A stretch of DNA of 10,341 bases from positions 1 through 10,341 of the forward strand of contig JAITQP010000214.1 of NCBI GenBank assembly GCA_031288885.1, read 5' to 3'. The position numbers were made by a program, and so were the translations under genes. This document shows positions 6,526 to 10,341 of the stretch, piece by piece; the stretch's first letter is position 1, and the number at the start of each line of letters is the position of its first letter. The notes below the pieces were generated by a model. That model was not told where the DNA came from and searched no databases. It worked only from the letters and a program-made list of their open reading frames with translations. This DNA is from Prevotellaceae bacterium. GTDB taxonomy: Bacteria > Bacteroidota > Bacteroidia > Bacteroidales > UBA932.

Positions 6526-6558
6526 CAAATATAACCCTATTTTCTATACTTTCGCAAA
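6526..6558 (-). promoter_or_regulatory. Bacteroidota-type promoter of the bactofilin operon
   Basis: On the minus strand TTTG (6558-6555), a 21-base spacer, and TATATTTG (6533-6526) match the consensus TTTG-N-TAnnTTTG; the spacer is at the long end of the usual range. Transcription would start near 6518, about 20 bases before the bactofilin ATG. For the divergent AsmA-like gene no equally good match is seen on the plus strand of this 99-bp gap. Confidence 0.55.
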
Positions 6559-6595
6559 AAAAATATATTAAAAAATTGGGTTCCCAAGCATTTTT

Positions 6596-9163
6596 ATGAA
6601 AACAATAGCCAAAATCTTCATCGTAATACTCTGTATATTAGTCATGTTAGTCGCATCAAGCGTTATGTTGACGGTAATTTATCGAAACGATATTGTCAGC
6701 GCGGCGCTGGAGGCTGTCGCCCAAAATAACGAGCTGGACTTCAAGTCACAAACCGTAGATATTACCGCCTCCCTAAACCTGAAGAATACGGCGCTGCTTT
6801 TTGGCAACGTGGAGGTAAAGAGCCGCAAAGGCGTATCCGGCGTCAGCCTTGCGCTGCAGGCCGAAACCCTGCGCGCGGAGGTAGATTTGCTGCGCTTTGT
6901 GCTGCATCGGGAGGTAAAAATCGAAAAGCTGCTGGCAAAAAACGGGCAGCTCAGCCTGCGCTTAGCCCCGAGCCGGAGCAACAGCCCCGAGGCGTCGCCC
7001 CAAATGCCCGACACCGAAGCCCTGCTCGCCGGACTAAAGCGGATACAGCTGGAGCAATGCCGGTTGAGCGTAGAAAATATTTCCGGCGGCAGAAACGTGG
7101 CGATAGCGGTGCAGGCGCTGAGCGCAGACGTAGAGCCGGCGGGCGACGGGCTAAATCTGCACGCCAAGGGGCAGCTCACCGTGCAGGCGTCGGAGCGGCA
7201 GGAGCCGGCGCAGCGCACCGCCACGAGCATCTCCGTGGACGTTAAGGGAAACCTTTCGCGGGGCGTGGCAACGGCTACCGCCTGCAAGCTCAGCGTGGAC
7301 GGCGTGGCGCTGGAGGCTACGGGAAGCGTGGCGTTCCGTCCGCTCGGAGAGGTGAGCGTGAGCGTTGCCGCAAAAAATCTGTCGCTCGAGCGCGCCATTC
7401 GCCAAATCCGAAAGTACGTAGCGCTTAGCGCGCCGGAGCGGCTGAGCGGTCGCGCCAGCGTTAACGCTCACCTCTCCGGAAGCTTGGGGGAGAAGGCAAC
7501 CCTGAGCGTCAAAGGCTTTTGCACGGCGCGCGGCGTGGCGCTAAAGCTTAAGGACGTGGAGGAATTTAGCGCAAAAAGCCTCCGGTGCAGCGTTGCCGCC
7601 CGCGACGTGAGGAATTTGCAGTCGTACACCTGCACCATCAGCAGCGACGACGTTGCGTGGCGCAGCTTCCACTTCAGCGGCGAGGGCGAAATCCGCAGCT
7701 TCAAATCGCCGCTGTACGAGGTCAACGCCAACTTTTTGGGCGATTTGGCCGCGCTAAACGTGGAAAGCCTGCCCGAGGGCAGCGTGAAGGGCGCGGCGCG
7801 GCTGCGCATCAGGGACTGGAGCCGCGCGGGCATTGAGGAGTTAGGCCTGCAGGCGGACGTGAGCAACCTGAAGGCAACGCTGCAAGGCGAGGTCTATACG
7901 CTCAGCGGGCAGCTCACCGCAGATAAGGGCACGCTTGAGCCCCAGCTCCAAATCTCAAGCGCCGCCGTTGAGGGTACGTTTCAGGGAGCGGTGCAGGGCT
8001 ACCTGACGGCGCTGCTGGGCGAGCGCGAAGCGACAACGCTGAAAATTAGCGGCAACCTCGATGCCAAGCGGCTCAACTTGGACAGGCTGCTTGCGCAGGG
8101 CGACAGCGCCGCGTCCGCGCGCGTCCGCGTGTACGCCAGCGTCCGCGCGCGCGCCGACGAGCTGACCGTGTTTGACCGCCTGTACACCAACGTTTCCGGC
8201 GCGGTGGACTACTCCCCCCGCAGCCTGACGCTCAACAAGCTGAGCGTGGAGGCGTTTGACGGTACGCTGGGCGGCGACGTGAAGCTGTACACCGGCGCGG
8301 GCGGCAACAGCCGCTTGGGCTGCGACCTGTACTTCAACGGCGTGGCGCTGGAAAATCTTCCCTACCTGAACGAAAAGCTGAACATCAAATCCGGCAGCAT
8401 GCAGGGCAAATGCAGCGGCGCCATTACGCTTACCTCCAGCGTCGGCAGGGAGGGGTTGGACATGGACAACCTGAGCGCCACCCTGAACTTTACCATCAGC
8501 AACGGGCGGCTGCTGGAGTTTGCGCCCATTCAGCCGCTGTCGGCCTACCTGAAGAAGTCGCTCCTGCAGGACGTGCGCTTCTCCGCCCTGCAAAATACGC
8601 TTAGCCTTGAGAACGGAAAAATCACCATCCCCAAAATGGAGGTGCGCTCCACTGCGCTCAACGCCCTCATTGCCGGCACGCAAGACCTCAAGGGTGACTT
8701 TGACTATCACATAACGCTATACCTTAACGAGCTGCTTTCGAGGAAAGAAAAAGACATTGACAATCCGATAAAGGAGAATAAAACGAAGCTGTTTTTGCGC
8801 TTTACGAGCAAAAATGGCGTGGCGGAGGTAACCCACGACGCCCGAGAGTGGAGCAAAAACATGGAGCAAAAGGTGCAGCGCGAGGCGCAGGAGATAAAAG
8901 GCCTGCTCCGCAGCGCCAAGGGAAAGGATAAGGGCGAGGCGCGGGCGCAGGGCGAGAAAGCCTCGCGTGCGGCGGCGCCGGAGAAAGTCGCCGTGGAGTG
9001 GGAGGAGGACGAAAGCGTGGGCGCTGCGCCGAAAAAAGAGAAACCGGAAAAGGAAAAACCGGAAAAGGAGAAAGCCGAACCAAAACCCACGCCAAAACCC
9101 GACAAGCCGGCGCAAAAAAAGAAGCGCTCGGACGTAGAGGTGGAGTGGGACGAGCTGAATTAA
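6596..9163 (+). CDS. AsmA-family envelope protein
   Basis: AsmA-like proteins are anchored in the inner membrane, extend a beta-groove through the periplasm, and are linked to lipid transport and outer-membrane homeostasis. The protein has 855 residues. Residues about 5-28 form one hydrophobic segment with few charges before it, an uncleaved anchor with the bulk outside the cytoplasm. Residues about 30-620 are long, beta-rich, weakly repetitive sequence typical of the family. The most recognisable part is the AsmA-like C-terminal domain at about 620-715: NGRLLEFAPIQPLSAYLKK (636-654), SLENGKITIPKMEVRS, and a TQDLKGDFDYHITLYLNEL segment. A charged tail follows from about 778, with a KPEKE repeat (816-825) and two related acidic-tryptophan motifs, VEWEED (800-805) and EWDEL (850-854, near the C-terminus). 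The ATG at 6596 directly precedes the membrane anchor. A histidine kinase follows after 51 bases on the same strand and may be co-transcribed. Substrate unknown. Confidence 0.85.
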   Translation: MKTIAKIFIVILCILVMLVASSVMLTVIYRNDIVSAALEAVAQNNELDFKSQTVDITASLNLKNTALLFGNVEVKSRKGVSGVSLALQAETLRAEVDLLRFVLHREVKIEKLLAKNGQLSLRLAPSRSNSPEASPQMPDTEALLAGLKRIQLEQCRLSVENISGGRNVAIAVQALSADVEPAGDGLNLHAKGQLTVQASERQEPAQRTATSISVDVKGNLSRGVATATACKLSVDGVALEATGSVAFRPLGEVSVSVAAKNLSLERAIRQIRKYVALSAPERLSGRASVNAHLSGSLGEKATLSVKGFCTARGVALKLKDVEEFSAKSLRCSVAARDVRNLQSYTCTISSDDVAWRSFHFSGEGEIRSFKSPLYEVNANFLGDLAALNVESLPEGSVKGAARLRIRDWSRAGIEELGLQADVSNLKATLQGEVYTLSGQLTADKGTLEPQLQISSAAVEGTFQGAVQGYLTALLGEREATTLKISGNLDAKRLNLDRLLAQGDSAASARVRVYASVRARADELTVFDRLYTNVSGAVDYSPRSLTLNKLSVEAFDGTLGGDVKLYTGAGGNSRLGCDLYFNGVALENLPYLNEKLNIKSGSMQGKCSGAITLTSSVGREGLDMDNLSATLNFTISNGRLLEFAPIQPLSAYLKKSLLQDVRFSALQNTLSLENGKITIPKMEVRSTALNALIAGTQDLKGDFDYHITLYLNELLSRKEKDIDNPIKENKTKLFLRFTSKNGVAEVTHDAREWSKNMEQKVQREAQEIKGLLRSAKGKDKGEARAQGEKASRAAAPEKVAVEWEEDESVGAAPKKEKPEKEKPEKEKAEPKPTPKPDKPAQKKKRSDVEVEWDELN
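9041..9070 (+). repeat. 15-bp tandem duplication inside the AsmA-like gene tail
   Basis: Positions 9041-9055 and 9056-9070 match at 14 of 15 bases; the last base differs (a versus g) and is silent. Each unit encodes Lys-Pro-Glu-Lys-Glu. Unit length is a multiple of three, so gain or loss of copies would keep the frame and only change the length of the charged tail. Confidence 0.75.
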
Positions 9164-9197
9164 GAGTTAGAAATTAAAAAGTTGAGAATTTAAGAAT
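9164..9197 (+). repeat. AT-rich imperfect repeats after the AsmA-like gene
   Basis: The gap begins with variants of one motif (agttagaaatt, then agttgagaattt, then aagaat). It resembles in style, not in exact sequence, the repeat at the sufS 3' end. No terminator hairpin is visible, consistent with read-through into the kinase gene. Confidence 0.4.
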
Positions 9198-9199
9198 AT

Positions 9200-9208
9200 G
9201 GAGGGGGA
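9200..9208 (+). promoter_or_regulatory. Purine-rich, Shine-Dalgarno-like ribosome binding site
   Basis: GGAGGGGGA lies 6 to 14 bases before the ATG at 9215, with a GGAGG core. The other genes in the window lack such a site, as is usual in Bacteroidota. It supports the choice of ATG 9215; the frame has an upstream stop at 9191-9193 and no other ATG between. Confidence 0.5.
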
Positions 9209-9214
9209 GATAGC

Positions 9215-10341
9215 ATGGGCAGAGTTAAGTATATATTCTACAATAAATTTTTTATCATAATCCTTGCGGTGGTGGTAGCGTCGTACTCCATTATCGTCAG
9301 CCAGCGGTTTGTGGACGAGGTTGAGAGGAAGGAGCGCGTAAAGGTGGAGCTCTGGGCAGACGCTATTGCGGTGCTCACGCAGGCCGAATCCACCTTTGAC
9401 GTGAACTTTGAGTTTATCCACAAGGTGGTGACCAGCAACACCTCCGTGCCCTGCATTCTGGTGGACGAGGACTACAACCTGCTTTCGACCAAAAATATTG
9501 ACTCCACCAAAATCAACACGCCCCAAAAGCTGCGCGCGCAAATTGAGCGCATGAAAAAGCGCCACAACCCCATACGTATCAGCTTCTCGGAGGGCGACGT
9601 CTCCCTGATGTACTACGACGACTCCGACGTACAGAAAATCCTCAAAAACTTCCCCTACGTGCAGCTTTCGGCCATTGCGCTGCTGGTAACGCTGCTCTAT
9701 CTTTTTGTTAGCGCCGCAAAAAAGTCGGAGCAAAACATGCTGTGGGTGGGCATGGCAAAGGAAACCGCCCACCAGCTGGGCACGCCCATAACCTCCATGC
9801 TGGGCTGGCTTACGCTGCTCAGGGAAAATGACGGCGACAGCGAAATTGCGCGGGAGCTCGAAAACGACGTCACCCGCCTGCAAAAGGTGAGCACCAAGTT
9901 TGCGCAAATCGGCGTAAAGGAAAACGCGCAGAGCATAGACATCATACAGGTTGCCCGCAACAGCATGGACTACGTGCGCCATCGGGCGTCCAAAAAGGTA
10001 GCCCTGATTGACAACACCTGCGGGCTTTCCGCCGCCGCCAAGGTAAACCCCGTGCTCTGGGAGTGGGTGGTGGAAAACCTGCTCAAGAACGCGCTCGACG
10101 CCATTGGCGTAAGCAGCGGCACCATAAAAATTTCGGCGCAAAAAATCGGGAAAAGGGTCGTGCTCGACGTGCTGGACAGCGGACGCGGAATACCCACCAA
10201 AAAGCTCTACAAAAAAATCTTTACGCCCGGGTACACCACCAAAAATCGGGGCTGGGGGCTGGGGCTGTCCCTCTGCAAGCGCGTGATAGAGGACATCTAC
10301 CGCGGAAAAATATTTGTGCTCCACTCCGAACCCAACAAGGG
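9215..10341 (+). CDS. Sensor histidine kinase, C-terminus cut by window edge
   Basis: This is a membrane-bound two-component sensor that should autophosphorylate on histidine and pass phosphate to a response regulator not seen here. About 375 codons are present with no stop. Residues 11-29 and about 148-167 are membrane helices enclosing a roughly 120-residue periplasmic sensor region with no recognised domain. No HAMP linker of normal length follows; the H-box comes almost at once, AKETAHQLGTP (181-191) with phospho-acceptor His186. The ATP-binding domain shows the N-box ENLLKNALDAI (287-297, Asn292), the G1 box DSGRGIP (321-327), an F-box-like IFTPGYTTK (335-343) and the G2 box GWGLGLS (346-352). 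The last visible stretch, GKIFVLHSEPNKG, usually lies only 10-15 residues from the end of such kinases, so little is missing. Strong Shine-Dalgarno-like sequence precedes the ATG. It may share a transcript with the AsmA-like gene, hinting at envelope sensing; the signal is unknown. Confidence 0.92.
   Translation, partial: MGRVKYIFYNKFFIIILAVVVASYSIIVSQRFVDEVERKERVKVELWADAIAVLTQAESTFDVNFEFIHKVVTSNTSVPCILVDEDYNLLSTKNIDSTKINTPQKLRAQIERMKKRHNPIRISFSEGDVSLMYYDDSDVQKILKNFPYVQLSAIALLVTLLYLFVSAAKKSEQNMLWVGMAKETAHQLGTPITSMLGWLTLLRENDGDSEIARELENDVTRLQKVSTKFAQIGVKENAQSIDIIQVARNSMDYVRHRASKKVALIDNTCGLSAAAKVNPVLWEWVVENLLKNALDAIGVSSGTIKISAQKIGKRVVLDVLDSGRGIPTKKLYKKIFTPGYTTKNRGWGLGLSLCKRVIEDIYRGKIFVLHSEPNK

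Noticed and set aside
6511..6554. Plus-strand promoter for the AsmA-like gene (TATTTTG at 6516-6522 or TACTTTC at 6547-6553)
   Set aside because: Each breaks the TAnnTTTG consensus and lacks a -33 TTTG at proper distance.
9167..10324. Long minus-strand reading frame opposite the histidine kinase
   Set aside because: The plus-strand frame has all kinase boxes in order; the antisense frame is His/Val/Gly-rich shadow sequence caused by codon bias.

Overview
The window looks like chromosomal DNA of a member of Bacteroidota (Bacteroidales-like), moderately GC-rich. Three kinds of evidence agree. The proteins are Bacteroidota-type: a short SdhB starting [10 protein letters not shown], a SufS with SGTLCAEP at its active site, an AsmA-like protein with an acidic/lysine tail, and a bactofilin. 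Several intergenic regions carry the Bacteroidota promoter pattern TTTG-N19..21-TAnnTTTG. Shine-Dalgarno sequences are mostly absent. Species cannot be named from this sequence.

Layout. Positions 56-2087 (minus strand) hold sdhB followed by sufS, probably one transcript from its own promoter at about 2163-2194. Positions 2277-3146 (minus) hold a family 2 glycosyltransferase. Positions 3147-3797 have no convincing protein gene but much structure: an intrinsic terminator reading leftward, an alternating-purine/pyrimidine palindrome, a pure 75-base TG/CA microsatellite, a leftward consensus promoter, several palindromes, and a rightward consensus promoter overlapped by an 11-bp inverted repeat. 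Positions 3798-5058 (plus) hold a two-gene AbiE-type (type IV) toxin-antitoxin module with overlapping genes. Positions 5105-6496 (minus) are a bactofilin plus polyprenyl-diphosphate-synthase operon with its own promoter at 6526-6558. Positions 6596-9163 (plus) are a large AsmA-family envelope protein. Positions 9215-10341 (plus) are a sensor histidine kinase that runs off the right edge.

How it fits together. Most genes are housekeeping or envelope functions: Fe-S enzyme subunit, Fe-S cluster assembly sulfur donor, glycan synthesis, isoprenoid synthesis, cytoskeleton, envelope lipid homeostasis, and signalling. The accessory part is 3250-5058. The AbiE pair is visibly more AT-rich than its neighbours and is preceded by a compact divergent control region. 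To the right, the control region drives the antitoxin and toxin from a promoter whose -7 element is covered by an inverted repeat, the expected autorepression design. To the left, a second consensus promoter faces away and the next intrinsic terminator is about 360 bases on. Between them lies only the (CA)37 tract and a GC-rich hairpin segment. This promoter-repeat-terminator unit, divergent from a toxin-antitoxin operon, is the most unusual thing in the window and is a candidate non-coding RNA; expression is not shown by the sequence.
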